Positions 6,144-6,316 of a DNA stretch of 6,316 nt are shown here, one piece after another. The DNA lies in contig JALONY010000310.1 in assembly GCA_025454715.1 (NCBI GenBank), positions 1-6,316 of the forward strand, given 5' to 3'. The position numbers and the translations under genes were made by a program. How positions within the stretch are numbered: the first letter of the stretch is position 1; every line of letters starts with the position of its first letter. Under the pieces are notes generated by a model. That model did not search any database and was not told the DNA's origin. It saw only the letters and a list, made by a program, of their open reading frames with translations. Origin of the DNA: Anaerolineae bacterium (GTDB lineage Bacteria; Chloroflexota; Anaerolineae; Aggregatilineales; Phototrophicaceae).

Positions 6144-6316
6144 GCCCCGCCCAAAGCAGGCTAACGCGCACCTAACGGCGTGGGTGCAACAAACTTGCCG
6201 CCCGAACCTCTCGCCAACGCACCGCCCGACGCTAAAGCATCGGGCTACAGAAGAACAAGCCTCTACGAGGCTGCTAACCGAGGGTGTGTGATGGTGTGAG
6301 TGCCATCATCTGGCAA
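6144..6316. repeat. 251-bp tandem repeat, copy 2 (cut by window edge)
   Basis: The first 173 bases of the unit are present and match copy 1 (5893-6065) except for three substitutions: CGGCGTGGG for CGGCATGGG, CAAACTTG for CAAGCTTG, and CCAACGC for CCACCGC. The left hairpin and left arm of the inverted-repeat element recur at 6224-6261. The near identity points to recent duplication or ongoing homogenisation. More copies may follow beyond the edge. Confidence 0.93.

Noticed and set aside
5893..6316. CRISPR array
   Set aside because: The repeat unit is 251 bp and continuous with its copy; there are no short repeats with variable spacers of constant length.

Overview
The window is GC-rich, coding-dense DNA with every recognisable gene on the minus strand, read here from high to low coordinates. 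Gene content suggests Chloroflexota (Anaerolineae-like): an ABC-2 permease with the NP-x-x-LKELR-x-RMRG segment, and a membrane protein ending in IPLGLRD-x-VR-x-YFSSLDP. This assignment is from memory of such genes, not from a search.

Layout, right to left. Positions 5893-6316 hold no gene but two head-to-tail copies of a 251-bp repeat (the second is cut by the window edge). Each copy contains an inverted-repeat element whose arms end in hairpins. An extended -10 promoter (5877-5885) lies just left of the repeat and points into the gene row. An ABC-2 permease (start 5838) follows. Its last transmembrane helix is displaced by a net +1 shift near 4698-4707, so the frame reads on to 4612 instead of stopping at 4632. 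Next is a Fic-domain protein (3122-4615) with a complete HPFQDGNGRVAR motif. After it comes a membrane-anchored, Ala/Gln-rich protein (1313-3034). Its natural N-terminus, starting at 3116, has been put out of frame by a perfect 13-bp tandem duplication (3043-3068). Last is an amidohydrolase-3/YtcJ-type metal-dependent hydrolase (start 1283), which runs off the left edge before its C-terminus.

Short gaps and ribosome-binding sites suggest a single transcription unit. The permease and the anchored protein look like partners in an envelope or transport locus; no ABC ATPase is in the window. The Fic gene sits between them and may be an insertion. The amidohydrolase seems metabolically unrelated.

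The most notable signals are the two frame-disrupting lesions in neighbouring genes, which mean either recent decay or sequence error, and the 251-bp tandem repeat. The two hairpins of that repeat share a TGCTTTAGCG core while their outer stems differ but still pair, which suggests a selected structure.
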